Counted from the first letter of the stretch, positions 30,341 through 40,151 are shown. The stretch: DNA of 64,000 nt from Verrucomicrobiota bacterium (GCA_025361935.1 JANYJB010000094.1:1-64000); one strand, 5' to 3'. A program made the numbers and translations. Notes: generated by a model from the sequence alone, not told the origin.

Positions 30341-31771
30341 ATGCCGACTAACGCCGCCTTTCTTCACGACGATTTCATGCTCAATGGCGAATGGGCGAGG
30401 TTGTTGTATCAGAAATACGCAAAGGCGCAGCCGATCTACGATTATCACTGCCACCTGCCGCCCGAGCAGATCGCGGCCAACCGTCAGTTTGAAAACCTCA
30501 CTCAAATCTGGCTCGCCGGCGACCACTACAAGTGGCGCGCCCTGCGCTCCGCCGGCGTGAACGAAGATCTCATCACGGGCGCAAGCACGAGCGACTACGA
30601 CAAGTTTCTCGCCTACTGCCGCATCGTCCCGCAGCTCGTGCGCAACCCGCTTCATCATTGGTCGCACCTAGAACTCCGTCGCTACTTCGGCATTGATCTT
30701 CTGATCAATGAGACCAACGCGCCGAAAATCTGGGAACTTGCCAACGCCAAGCTTGCGACTGCCGCCCTCACCACCCACGGCATTCTTACCTCCAACAAGG
30801 TCGCTGTCGTCTGCACGACCGATGATCCCGTCGATTCGCTTCAACACCACGTCGCCATTGCCAAGAGTGGTCTGGCCACGCGCGTCTATCCTACTTTTCG
30901 CGCCGACAAGCTCATGGCTGTCGCCGCGCCCGCCGTCTTCAACGGTTGGTGCGACCAACTCGCCGTCCGTGCTGACGTGGCAGTTGATTCGTTGCCGGCC
31001 CTCCTTGAAGCTCTCGACCAGCGCCACGCGTTTTTTCACTCGCTGGGCGGCCGTCTTTCCGACCACGGCCTTGAGAATCTCCCCGATGCCGACTGCACCG
31101 AGGCCGAAGCCATCGCCATTTTCACGCAGACTCGCGGAGGCCGCGCCGCCACTCCCGAACAAACGGTCAAGTGGGTCTGGTTCATCATGCTTTTTCTCGG
31201 CCGCCTTGACGCCAAACGTGGTTGGACGAAGCAGCTCCACCTCGGGGCCTTGCGCAACAACAACAGCCGCCTGCTCAAGCGCCTTGGGGCCGATGCCGGC
31301 GTCGATTCCATCGGGGATTTTCCGCAGGGCCGCGCGCTCTCGCGCTACCTCGACACGCTCGACCAGGACAATCAGTTGCCCAAGGTTGTAATCTACAATC
31401 TCAACCCTGCCGACAACTACGTCTTCGCGACGATGATCGGCAATTTCCAGGACGGCTCTATTCCGGGAAAAATCCAGTTCGGCAGCGGCTGGTGGTTCCT
31501 CGACCAGAAAGAAGGCATGGAGATGCAACTCAACGCGCTCTCACAGCTCGGCCTGCTCTCTAAGTTTGTCGGCATGCTTACCGACTCGCGCAGCTTCCTG
31601 AGTTACCCTCGGCATGAGTATTTCCGCCGCATCCTGTGCAACCTGATCGGAGGCGATGTCGAAGCGGGGCTTATTCCCGCCGACGAGGCCGCCTTGGGCG
31701 CATTGATCGAGGATATTTGTTATCGGAACGCCGAGCACTATTTCGGACTTCAGGCGGGTCGGTTTGTTTAA
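30341..31771 (+). CDS. uxaC: Glucuronate/uronate isomerase
   Basis: FLHDDFMLNGEWARLLYQKYAKAQPIYDYHCHLPPEQIA, QLHLGALRNNNSRLLKRLGADAGVDSIGDF, GSGWWFLDQKEGMEMQLNALSQLGLLSKFVGMLTDSRSFLSYPRHEYFRRILCNLIG. Confidence 0.96.
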   Translation: MPTNAAFLHDDFMLNGEWARLLYQKYAKAQPIYDYHCHLPPEQIAANRQFENLTQIWLAGDHYKWRALRSAGVNEDLITGASTSDYDKFLAYCRIVPQLVRNPLHHWSHLELRRYFGIDLLINETNAPKIWELANAKLATAALTTHGILTSNKVAVVCTTDDPVDSLQHHVAIAKSGLATRVYPTFRADKLMAVAAPAVFNGWCDQLAVRADVAVDSLPALLEALDQRHAFFHSLGGRLSDHGLENLPDADCTEAEAIAIFTQTRGGRAATPEQTVKWVWFIMLFLGRLDAKRGWTKQLHLGALRNNNSRLLKRLGADAGVDSIGDFPQGRALSRYLDTLDQDNQLPKVVIYNLNPADNYVFATMIGNFQDGSIPGKIQFGSGWWFLDQKEGMEMQLNALSQLGLLSKFVGMLTDSRSFLSYPRHEYFRRILCNLIGGDVEAGLIPADEAALGALIEDICYRNAEHYFGLQAGRFV

Positions 31772-31864
31772 AGGTTCGATTTGATAACGTATAGCTTTGA
31801 AGCAAAATGACTTGGTGAGCATCCTTGCCTGACCAGCGTGAATGTATAAGCATCTCCCTCTCGC

Positions 31865-32641
31865 ATGACGCGCGCTCTTGGCCATTACACTCTTCGCATT
31901 GTCCGTGAACTCGGCGACTTTGGCCTGTTCACAAGCCGTTCGCTGGGTGCGGCGGTGGGTTCGCGCAAGCTGGGGCGTCGCGTGGTCCGCTCGATTTATG
32001 AACAAGGCGTGCGATGCGTGCCGGTGATCATGATCGTGGGGCTTTTTACCGGTCTCGTGCTCGGATTGCAGGGCTATTACGTGCTCAATAAGTTCGGATC
32101 TTCCGGACTGCTCGGGACCTTGGTGTCGCTTACTCTCGTGCGTGAACTCGCGCCGGTTCTCGCCGCCTTGATGCTCGTCGGCCAGGCGGGGTCGGCGCTC
32201 GCGGCCGAGCTCGGCATCCAGCGCAACAGCGAGCAGATCGATGCGCTGGAGACGATGGGGGCGGACGCCCACGCCTACTTGATTTCGCCGCGGCTGATCG
32301 CCGCCGTGCTGGTGTTCCCCATCCAGACGGCGTTTTTCTGTCTCATCGGTCTTTTTGGGGGCTACCTTTCCGGCTCCGTCGTGCTGGCGCTTCAGCCCGG
32401 AGTTTATTGGTCGGCGGTTTTCCGCGCGGTGCATCCGGTGGATGTGCGCGAGTGCATGATCAAGGCCGCGATCTTCGGCGTGCTGACAATCGCGATTTGT
32501 GCTTACAACGGATTCAACGCCCACCGGCGCACGTCCTCGTCGGGCGCGCGTGCGGTCAGCGCCTCGACGACGCGTGCAGTCGTCATTTCGAGCATCACGG
32601 TGCTGGCGGCCGACTACGTCATCACCTCTTTTCTCGTCTGA
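31865..32641 (+). CDS. mlaE: MlaE-family ABC transporter permease
   Basis: VGQAGSALAAELGIQRNSEQIDALETMGADAHAYLISPRLIA. Confidence 0.9.
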   Translation: MTRALGHYTLRIVRELGDFGLFTSRSLGAAVGSRKLGRRVVRSIYEQGVRCVPVIMIVGLFTGLVLGLQGYYVLNKFGSSGLLGTLVSLTLVRELAPVLAALMLVGQAGSALAAELGIQRNSEQIDALETMGADAHAYLISPRLIAAVLVFPIQTAFFCLIGLFGGYLSGSVVLALQPGVYWSAVFRAVHPVDVRECMIKAAIFGVLTIAICAYNGFNAHRRTSSSGARAVSASTTRAVVISSITVLAADYVITSFLV

Positions 32642-32644
32642 TCC

Positions 32645-33460
32645 ATGAGCATCGCGATCGAAGCCGACCTTTTCCTCGACGTCCGTGGTGTCGCCAAGCG
32701 CTTCGGTGAAAACGCCGTGCTTGCGGGCGTGGATTTGGCCGTGCCCCGCGGCAGCGTCGTCACGGTGCTCGGCAAGAGCGGCACGGGCAAATCCGTTTTC
32801 CTCAAATGCCTCGCCGGCATCGTGACGCCGGACGCGGGCGAGATTCGTTTCGACGGCAAGCCTCTCAACGCCGGCGACGCGGGTTGCCGCGCCGAATTTC
32901 GCCGCCGCTGCAGTTATCTTTTTCAGAGCAATGCGCTGCTGGATTCGCTCACCGTGCTGGAAAACGTCGCGCTCCCGCTGGAGTCCACCACGCAGGTGCC
33001 CAACCGCGAGATTCGCGAGCGTGCCTTGGAGGCGCTTCGCCAGCTTGATCTTGAAAAGCACAGTGATCGCCACCCCGGGCAATTGTCCGGCGGCATGCAG
33101 AAACGGCTCGCCTTGGCGCGGGCGATTGTGACCCGCCCCGAGCTTGTTTTGTTTGATGAGCCCACCGCCGGTCTCGATCCGCTGCGGCGCAACGCCGTGT
33201 TCGAGATGATTGTGAAATACCAGCGCCAGTTCGGTTTCACTGCGGTGCTGGTCACGCATGACTTGCCCGAAGCGCTCGTCTCGAGCGACCAGGTCGCGCT
33301 CCTGGACGGCGGGCGCATGCGTTTCCAGGGAACGCCCGCTGAATTCAACGCGTCGGACGATCCGACAGTGCGTTCCTTCCGCGACAGCGCCGGCGAATTG
33401 CGCGACACCATCGCGGCCCTCCGCCGAGGAGAAACCGTTCAAAACCGAAACGATTTATGA
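32645..33460 (+). CDS. mlaF: MlaF-family ATP-binding protein
   Basis: LGKSGTGKSVFLKCLAGI, LSGGMQKRLALARAIVTRPELVLFDEPTAGLDPLRR. Confidence 0.92.
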   Translation: MSIAIEADLFLDVRGVAKRFGENAVLAGVDLAVPRGSVVTVLGKSGTGKSVFLKCLAGIVTPDAGEIRFDGKPLNAGDAGCRAEFRRRCSYLFQSNALLDSLTVLENVALPLESTTQVPNREIRERALEALRQLDLEKHSDRHPGQLSGGMQKRLALARAIVTRPELVLFDEPTAGLDPLRRNAVFEMIVKYQRQFGFTAVLVTHDLPEALVSSDQVALLDGGRMRFQGTPAEFNASDDPTVRSFRDSAGELRDTIAALRRGETVQNRNDL

Positions 33461-33921
33461 AACAGTCCAAACTTGAACTGGTGGTCGGCGTCTTTGTCCT
33501 CGCCGGCCTGATCGCGGTGGCCTACCTCGCGCTGAAGATCGGCGCGGGCTCCCTCATGGGCTCCGAAACATACTCGCTGCGCGCCCGCTTCACCAACAGC
33601 GGCGGGCTCACCAGCGGGAGCAACGTCCTCGTCGCCGGCGTGCCGATCGGCCGGGTGGGTGCCATCACGCTAAACCCCGCCGATTTCAGCGCGTTGGTCG
33701 AGCTGAAGCTCGAAAAGGCCGTCAAGCTCCCCACCGATACCATCGCTTCCATCAAGACCTCCGGTCTGATCGGCGACAAATACGTGGGCCTCTCGCCTGG
33801 TTCCGATGCGGAGTTTCTTGCCCCGGGCGCCACTATTACCGACACCGAGGCGGCGCTGGATATCGAGTCGCTCATCAGTCGTTTTGCGTTTGGCAACGTG
33901 GAGAAAAAAGACAGTAAGTAG
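33457..33921 (+). CDS. mlaD: MlaD-family MCE protein
   Basis: MKQSKLELVVGVFVLAGLIAVAYLALKIG, FTNSGGLTSGSNVLVAGVPIGRV. Confidence 0.92.
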   Translation: MKQSKLELVVGVFVLAGLIAVAYLALKIGAGSLMGSETYSLRARFTNSGGLTSGSNVLVAGVPIGRVGAITLNPADFSALVELKLEKAVKLPTDTIASIKTSGLIGDKYVGLSPGSDAEFLAPGATITDTEAALDIESLISRFAFGNVEKKDSK

Positions 33922-33933
33922 CTTATCACCACC

Positions 33934-34536
33934 ATGCGTTTCGCTCGTCTCGTTCTCATGTTTATCGCAAGTCTGCCGGCTTTTGCCGCAGTTGCGGCCA
34001 CTCCGCCCGCTGATCCTTCGCAGGTGCTTCGTGGTGCGGTGGACGAGGTGCTCGGCATCGTTTACAGCGGCAAGACGCAGACCCAGCCCTTTTCCATTTT
34101 GGTGCGTCCGGTGTTGGAGAAAAATTTCAGCTTCGATTTGATTACGCGTCGTGCGGTGGGGCCCGGCTGGCGCCAATTCACCCCTGAGCAACAGGCCAAA
34201 ACCATTGCGCTTTTCGCCGAGCTCGTGATCCGCACCTACGCCGACCGCTTCGAGGCCGGCGCGCAGCCCGGCATCACCTACGCGGCCCCTGTCGAACTCT
34301 CCCCGAGCAAGCGCGAGCTGCCGACCACCATCGACTACGCGGGCAAAAAATACTCCGTCACCTACCGCATGGAGTTGGTCGCGGACCAATGGCGCGTCGC
34401 CGACGTCATCATAGAGGGCGTGAGCATGATCAAAAATTACCGCGACCAGTTCGACCCGATGTTCCAGCGCGGTGGGGCCGCCGAGATCATCCGCTTGCTT
34501 CAGGAAAAACTTGCGCAAGTTCCCGTGGTCAAATGA
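33934..34536 (+). CDS. mlaC: MlaC/Ttg2D-family phospholipid-binding protein
   Basis: FSFDLITRRAVGPGWRQFTPEQQAKTIALFAELVIRTYADRF, WRVADVIIEGVSMIKNYRDQF. Confidence 0.92.
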   Translation: MRFARLVLMFIASLPAFAAVAATPPADPSQVLRGAVDEVLGIVYSGKTQTQPFSILVRPVLEKNFSFDLITRRAVGPGWRQFTPEQQAKTIALFAELVIRTYADRFEAGAQPGITYAAPVELSPSKRELPTTIDYAGKKYSVTYRMELVADQWRVADVIIEGVSMIKNYRDQFDPMFQRGGAAEIIRLLQEKLAQVPVVK

Positions 34537-35297
34537 AAGCCGTCCCCTTTAAATTCGGTTTCTGGCTTAGCTTGGTCTTGTTGGCGGCCCCTTTCGTGCA
34601 CGCGCAGCAAAACCTGCCGCTGGATTCCACGACCAAGGATGCGATCGATGAAGACGAATACGCGGTTGCGAAAGTTTACGATCCGCTTGAGCCGTTCAAC
34701 CGGGCGATGTTCAAGTTCAACAACGGCGTTTATGACTACGTTTTCCGTCCGGTTTCCTGGAGTTACGTCAAGGTGACGCCGTCGAAGGTTCGCGAGGGAT
34801 TGGGTAATTTTTTCGCAAACCTGCGTTTCCCTATCCGGTTTGTGAGTTCTGCGCTTCAGGGTAAATTCAATCGTGCTGGTCTTGAGGCGGAAAAATTCGT
34901 CGTGAACACTCTGGCCGGGCTGGGCGGCTTTATTCGGGCTTCCGACGGCGTTCCCTCCCTGGCTGATGTTCCGAGTGAAGATCTCGGGCAGACGTTCGGA
35001 GTGTGGGGCATTCACAAGGGGCCGTATCTGGTTTTGCCGGTCTTGGGGCCGGGTTCGGCGCGGGATACGGCGGGTCTCGTGGGCGACTATTTCATGAACC
35101 CGACGCATTGGAACCAACTGCAGCATGTGGATGGCTACCACTGGTGGTGGGACACCGCTTTGCAGACGACGGACACGGTTAACTCACTGCCCGGGCTGCT
35201 CAAGCTTTACGACGATGAGAAGAAGGCTGCCCTCGATCCGTATGTCTCCGTGCGCAGCGCCTACATCCAGTATAGGGATGCCGCGGTGCAACGATAA
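34533..35297 (+). CDS. mlaA: MlaA/VacJ-family lipoprotein-like protein
   Basis: YDPLEPFNRAMFKFNNGVYDYVFRP, DLGQTFGVWGIHKGPYLVLPVLGPGSARDTAGLVGDYFMNP; ATGA overlap with mlaC. Confidence 0.92.
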   Translation: MKAVPFKFGFWLSLVLLAAPFVHAQQNLPLDSTTKDAIDEDEYAVAKVYDPLEPFNRAMFKFNNGVYDYVFRPVSWSYVKVTPSKVREGLGNFFANLRFPIRFVSSALQGKFNRAGLEAEKFVVNTLAGLGGFIRASDGVPSLADVPSEDLGQTFGVWGIHKGPYLVLPVLGPGSARDTAGLVGDYFMNPTHWNQLQHVDGYHWWWDTALQTTDTVNSLPGLLKLYDDEKKAALDPYVSVRSAYIQYRDAAVQR

Positions 35298-35306
35298 GAG
35301 CGCGGG

Positions 35307-36347
35307 TCATGCGCTCCGGGCGCTTTCGCCCGGAGCGAGGACTCGAAAGGTGTCTGCCGGCGTATTTGAAAGGGCGAGCGCGGCGGCCAGCGCCTGTGGC
35401 GGCGCCTCGCGGGCTTCGTCGGTGAGTTGAAAAGTGCCCCAGTGCATCGCGAGGCTCAGCCGTGCGCCGAGATCGTGATGGATGCGCACCGCTTCCTCCG
35501 GGTTGCAGTGGTGGGCGGCCATGAACCAGCGCGGCTCGTAGGCCCCGATGGGAATCATCGCGAGATCGGGCGCGCCAAGCCGTGCGCGGATTGAAGTGAA
35601 CATCGTGTCGTCGTAGCCGGTGTCGCCGATGAACTGGGCCGTGGAGCCGCCTGCTTCCACGAAAAATCCGCCCCACAGTCGGCCGTTGCGCGGGCTGTGA
35701 AGGCGGTTGCTCCAGTGGATCGCGGGCGTGGCGGTGGCGCGCAGTCCTGAAGGCGCGAGCCGGGACTCCCACCAGTCGAGCTCGGTGATTTTTCCGGACG
35801 GCCAGCCGGCGGCTTTCAAGAGGGCGCCGTTGCCCAGCGAAGTGATGGCGAAGGGCGCGTGGGTTTTGCAGATGCGCGATAGGGTCGGCAGGTCGCAGTG
35901 GTCGTAGTGATCGTGGCTGAGCAGCACGAGGTCGATGCGGGGCAGATCGGCGAACGCGATGCCCGGCGCGTGCGCGCGCCTGGGGCCGGCCCATGAGACC
36001 GGACTGGTGCGTGCGCTGTAAACCGGATCGGTGAGGATGTTGCCGTGCGTGGTTTGCAGCAGAAACGTCGAGTGATTGATCCATGTCGCCGTGATGCCGC
36101 TGGTGTGGGCGGGCGGCTTTGCGGGAAGCACGGGCACGTTGCCCGGCCAGCGGGCGGGACGTGAGGTGAGCTTCCAGCGGAGAATGGCGTGACGCCCGAG
36201 ATCGGGTTGCGGGCGCGGATTAAAGAAGCGCGCGCCGTCGCAGTGGTCGGAAACGGGATAAATCGCGGGTGCGGCCATGGTGATGCAGAATGGTGCGCGA
36301 AGGTTTCGCGTTTGCCAACCGGCGCGGGGGATTTTGTGTCGGTCCAT
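35307..36347 (-). CDS. MBL-fold metallohydrolase (UlaG/NAPE-PLD-like)
   Basis: TWINHSTFLLQTTHGNILTDPVYSARTSPVSWAGPRR, LLSHDHYDHCD, FIGDTGYDDTMF. Confidence 0.9.
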   Translation of the reverse strand: MDRHKIPRAGWQTRNLRAPFCITMAAPAIYPVSDHCDGARFFNPRPQPDLGRHAILRWKLTSRPARWPGNVPVLPAKPPAHTSGITATWINHSTFLLQTTHGNILTDPVYSARTSPVSWAGPRRAHAPGIAFADLPRIDLVLLSHDHYDHCDLPTLSRICKTHAPFAITSLGNGALLKAAGWPSGKITELDWWESRLAPSGLRATATPAIHWSNRLHSPRNGRLWGGFFVEAGGSTAQFIGDTGYDDTMFTSIRARLGAPDLAMIPIGAYEPRWFMAAHHCNPEEAVRIHHDLGARLSLAMHWGTFQLTDEAREAPPQALAAALALSNTPADTFRVLAPGESARSA

Positions 36348-36912
36348 GCGAATCAGCGGCGGAGCAGCGCGGGGCGTCCCGCTTCAAGTGCCCAAGGGCG
36401 ATGCGGTGCGGCCGGCGACGGACGGCATGCGGCAGGCCGTTTTCTCGAGCCTGGCCTCGCGGCTGGCCGGGGCGCGTTTCGCCGATTTGTTCGCCGGCAG
36501 CGGCGGTTATGGGCTGGAGGCTTTTAGCCGGGGCGCGGACAGTGGAGTCTTTGTTGAAAAAAACGCCAAGGCCGCCGCGTGTATCCGTCAAAACATCGCG
36601 AGCGTGTGCAAAAGCACGGGCCGGCCGGAGGAGGGGTTAAAGCTTTTGCCGTTTGATGTGTTGACGTGGGCGCCGGTGGTCGGAGAGGAGCCGGATCTGG
36701 TTTTTATCGATCCTCCCTATGAGATTATCGCCGATGCGGGGCCGGGGCTTTTGAAGCGATTGGCCGGTGCGCTCGCCGCCAAAGTCGATCCGGTGATCGT
36801 TTTCGAGATGCCGGGTGAGCTCACGCTGGAGCCGCCTGCGGGATGGACCTGCGTGAAGCGTCTTGGTAAAGGCGTGCGCCAGCCGACGGTGGCTTTTTTT
36901 CGGAAAGGGTAG
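36346..36912 (+). CDS. rsmD: 16S rRNA (guanine966-N2)-methyltransferase
   Basis: MRISGGAARGVPLQVPKGDAVRPATDGMRQAVFSSL, DLFAGSGGYGLEAFSRGA, VFIDPPYE. Confidence 0.92.
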   Translation: MRISGGAARGVPLQVPKGDAVRPATDGMRQAVFSSLASRLAGARFADLFAGSGGYGLEAFSRGADSGVFVEKNAKAAACIRQNIASVCKSTGRPEEGLKLLPFDVLTWAPVVGEEPDLVFIDPPYEIIADAGPGLLKRLAGALAAKVDPVIVFEMPGELTLEPPAGWTCVKRLGKGVRQPTVAFFRKG

Positions 36913-36919
36913 GAAGGGG

Positions 36920-37645
36920 TTATCCGAGCCGGACGATGGCGAGTGCGGCGGCGAGGGCAGTCTCGACGCGCAAAATGCGCGGTCCGAGGTGTGAGAGAAC
37001 AAAGCCCGCATTGCGTAGTGCCTCACGGTCGAAGGCCCCCCAACCGCGCTCTGGTCCAATTCCCATTATCACTTCAGCAACATTTTCAGAAAGTTTGTCA
37101 CGTATTACATGACAAATTTTCAGGGGTTGGGTCGCTTCGTAGTTGTCGAGGGCGAAGCGGTTGGCGGAGGCGGGCAGTGATTTGAGCGCTTCGACCAAGG
37201 TGTGTGTCCACGTGATCTCGGGGATGCGGGTGTCGAAGGCTTGGGCGGCGCCGGTCAGGCAGTGGCGGCGCCATTCGCCGGTTGTCCAGAGCGTGCTGGT
37301 TGCGTAGTTGGGGTCGCTTCGTTCCGTGGCGATGAAGTGGATGGTGGTCGCGCCGAGCGTGGTGGCGTCGCGCAGGATGTCGCGTGCGGTCTGCGGGCGC
37401 GGCAAGCCGATGAGCAGGGTCGTTGCGGGGAGCGGAGAGGGTGACGCACCCCGGACGAAGGTCAGGGTGAGCGCTTCGGGAGTGATGGAGGCGACAGTGG
37501 CTTTGCCAAGAGGGCCGTTGACCAAACCGGCGTCGAAGGTGTCGCCTTCGGCCCGGCGCAGAATGTTGAGAATATGCAGCGCGCGCGGATCGGTGCGCGG
37601 GAGCGGAGTGGTCAGCTCTGAGGGTTCGAAGAGAACCAGGTTCAC
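36920..37645 (-). CDS. rsmE: 16S rRNA (uracil1498-N3)-methyltransferase
   Basis: HILNILRRAEGDTFDAGLVNG, IMGIGPERGWGAFDREALRNAGFVLSHLGPRILRVETALAAAL. Confidence 0.92.
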   Translation of the reverse strand: MNLVLFEPSELTTPLPRTDPRALHILNILRRAEGDTFDAGLVNGPLGKATVASITPEALTLTFVRGASPSPLPATTLLIGLPRPQTARDILRDATTLGATTIHFIATERSDPNYATSTLWTTGEWRRHCLTGAAQAFDTRIPEITWTHTLVEALKSLPASANRFALDNYEATQPLKICHVIRDKLSENVAEVIMGIGPERGWGAFDREALRNAGFVLSHLGPRILRVETALAAALAIVRLG

Positions 37646-38634
37646 GAGAGAATGGCGTCGATTTGCGCCAGTTCGTCTGAGGTGAAATCGAGGGTTGTGA
37701 GGGCGGCGAAGTTGTCTTCGAGCTGGGAAACTTTGCTGGCGCCGATGAGTGCTGAGGTGACGCGTGGATCGCGCACGGTCCAGGCGAGCGCCATCTGTGC
37801 GAGGGACTGTCCGCGGGATTTGGCGAGGGTGTTGAGCCGGGTGATCTTGGCGATCAACTCGGGGGTGATGCGGTCGGTTTTGAGGAAGCCGTTTTTGGCG
37901 GCGCGGGCGTCTTTGGGAATGCCGGCAAGATAGCGGTTGGTGAGCAGGCCTTGCGCGAGGGGGGAGAAGGGAATGCAGCCCATGCCTTCAGCGGCCAGGA
38001 CGTCGAGGAGCGCGGGTTCGATCCAGCGGTCGAACATGTTGTAGCGGGGCTGGTGGATGAGGGCGGGCGTGCCTAGGTCGCGGAGGATTTTGGCGGCGCG
38101 GGCGGTTTCCTCGGGTTTGTAGTTGGAGAGGCCGACGTAGAGAACCTTGCCGCTGCGCACGGCGTGGGCGAGCGCGCCCATCGATTCTTCGAGCGGGGTG
38201 TTGGGGTCGGGGCGGTGGTGGTAGAAGATGTCGACGTAGTCGAGCTGGAGGCGCTTGAGCGACTGGTCGATAGAGGCGAGGAGGTGTTTGCGGGAGCCCC
38301 ATTCGCCGTAGGGGCCGGGCCACATGTGATAGCCGGCCTTGGTCGAGATGATGAGTTCGTCGCGGTGTGCGCCGAAATCGGCGACGAGGATTTTACCGAA
38401 ATTCTTTTCCGCAGAACCGGGCGGCGGGCCGTAGTTGTTGGCCAGATCGAAGTGGGTGATGCCGAGATCGAAGGCGCGTCGCACAATGGCGCGGCTATTC
38501 TCGTAAGTATCGACGTCCCCGAAGTTATGCCAAAGACCAAGCGAGATGAGCGGAAGTTGGACGCCCGAGCGACCGCAGCGGCGGTAGATCGAGGGCTTGT
38601 CGTAACGAGTGGGCGAGGGGGAATGCATGCACAA
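37642..38634 (-). CDS. Aldo/keto reductase (YghZ/L-glyceraldehyde 3-phosphate reductase type)
   Basis: RCGRSGVQLPLISLGLWHNFGD, FDLANNYGPPPGSAEKNFGKIL, STKAGYHMWPGPYGEWGSRKHLLASIDQSLKRLQLDYVDIFYHHRPDPNTPLEE. Confidence 0.93.
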   Translation of the reverse strand: MCMHSPSPTRYDKPSIYRRCGRSGVQLPLISLGLWHNFGDVDTYENSRAIVRRAFDLGITHFDLANNYGPPPGSAEKNFGKILVADFGAHRDELIISTKAGYHMWPGPYGEWGSRKHLLASIDQSLKRLQLDYVDIFYHHRPDPNTPLEESMGALAHAVRSGKVLYVGLSNYKPEETARAAKILRDLGTPALIHQPRYNMFDRWIEPALLDVLAAEGMGCIPFSPLAQGLLTNRYLAGIPKDARAAKNGFLKTDRITPELIAKITRLNTLAKSRGQSLAQMALAWTVRDPRVTSALIGASKVSQLEDNFAALTTLDFTSDELAQIDAILS

Positions 38635-38692
38635 GGAGGCGGCTCCACAAAGAGATGAGAGGCCCGACTCCGCTTTATGGGGGACCGAGGAT

Positions 38693-38766
38693 TGGTGCGG
38701 TCGCCGGGAATCGAACCCGGGACACCTACTTGGAAGGAAGGAGTTTTGCCTCTAAACTACGACCGC
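38693..38766 (-). tRNA. tRNA-Gly, anticodon TCC, CCA encoded
   Basis: GCGGTCGTAGTTTAGAGGCAAAACTCCTTCCTTCCAAGTAGGTGTCCCGGGTTCGATTCCCGGCGACCGCACCA folds as cloverleaf with loop CTTCCAA. Confidence 0.93.
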
Positions 38767-38912
38767 AAACATTGCGGCCCAAAGCTTCATCAGCCTTCGG
38801 GTCGGGTCAAGCTTCGGCTGGGGGCGCATCAGGCTTATTCTCAATCGTTTTTTACGGTGTTGCCGGGGAAATGGGGTTGCGACCGGTGTATCGGTGCTTT
38901 TGATTGGGTTTC

Positions 38913-40094
38913 ATGGCTTTCATCACATCGGCACCTTCTGGGCAGACGGGGACGCTCAAGCAGGCAGCAGCAGCTAAAAAACGCCCGAATCTTCAAGCGG
39001 CGCAAGCCCTCGCGAAGCAAAAGTCCCTCGAAAAAAAAGCCGGCAAATACAAGCTCCCTCTGGGTGAGCTCGCCATCTTCACTCAGCAACTGGCCTCTTT
39101 GCTCAATGCGGGTTTGCCCTTGGTCCAGTGCCTGGAGGCTTTGCAGGATCAGACCGAGGATCCCGTGTTTCGAATCATCATCCGCGATGTGCGCGTTGAT
39201 ATTTCCGCGGGTAATTCATTCTCGTCTGCCGTTAAAAAATTCCCGCGGTCATTTAATTCGTTGTTCATTTCCATGATCGAGGCCGGCGAGGCGTCCGGCG
39301 CCTTGGCGGAGATTCTCTCGAAGGTGGCGGCCTACTTTGAATCGAGCGTAAAGCTCACCAAGAAGGTAAAGTCTGCCATGACCTATCCGATCGCGGTCAT
39401 CGGCTTGGCCGTTGCCTTGGTGAACGTGCTGCTGATTTTCGTCATCCCGGTGTTTGCGGCGATGTTCGCCGATTTCGGAGCCAAGCTGCCCGCGCCCACC
39501 CAGATGCTTATCGATCTTAGTAACTTCATGAAGGCGTGGTGGTGGGCGATCGGGCTTGGCTGCTACGGGGTTTATTATTTCGGCGGTCAATTTATCGCTA
39601 CTCCCCGTGGCCGCCGGTTAAAAGACCTCAGTCTGGTGAAGGCGCCTATTTTTGGTAACTTGATTCACAAGATAGCGCTGTCCCGTTTTTGCCGCACGTA
39701 TGCCACCTTGATGCGTTCTGGCGTGCCGATCCTTCGCACGCTCGAGATCGTCGCTTCGGCGAGCAACAAGGTGCAGGTCGAGGATGCCTGCGTCGAGATC
39801 GCCAAGCACGTGAGTCAAGGCGGTCAAGTTTCCGATGTGCTTGCGACGAATCCGTTCTTTCCTCCGATGATGAAGCACATGGTAAAGGCGGGCGAATCCA
39901 CGGGCAATGTTGACGGCATGATGAACAAGATCGCCGATTTCTACGACACCGAGAGCGAGGCGACGGTCGCTTCGCTCACATCTCTCATCGAACCGTTGCT
40001 GATCGTTTTCCTGGGCGTGATCGTCGGCGGCATTGTCATGGCGATGTTCCTTCCGATCTTCCAACTGGGCGCGGTTGCAGGCGGCTTGAAATAA
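38913..40094 (+). CDS. pilC: Type IV pilus/type II secretion inner-membrane platform protein (PilC/GspF family)
   Basis: ELAIFTQQLASLLNAGLPLVQCLEAL, MIEAGEASGALAEILSKVAAYFES, KSAMTYPIAVI, MVKAGESTGNVDGMMNKIADFYDTE. Confidence 0.93.
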   Translation: MAFITSAPSGQTGTLKQAAAAKKRPNLQAAQALAKQKSLEKKAGKYKLPLGELAIFTQQLASLLNAGLPLVQCLEALQDQTEDPVFRIIIRDVRVDISAGNSFSSAVKKFPRSFNSLFISMIEAGEASGALAEILSKVAAYFESSVKLTKKVKSAMTYPIAVIGLAVALVNVLLIFVIPVFAAMFADFGAKLPAPTQMLIDLSNFMKAWWWAIGLGCYGVYYFGGQFIATPRGRRLKDLSLVKAPIFGNLIHKIALSRFCRTYATLMRSGVPILRTLEIVASASNKVQVEDACVEIAKHVSQGGQVSDVLATNPFFPPMMKHMVKAGESTGNVDGMMNKIADFYDTESEATVASLTSLIEPLLIVFLGVIVGGIVMAMFLPIFQLGAVAGGLK

Positions 40095-40151
40095 TCAGAG
40101 CCCTTGCCTTCGCCTGCGCTTTAAGCTCATTGAGCGAACCCTCACCGATAC

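Noticed and set aside
31541-33442. 633-aa minus-strand ORF opposite uxaC/mlaEF
   Set aside because: Shadow ORF with His/Arg/Gly-rich composition; opposite strand genes are unambiguous.
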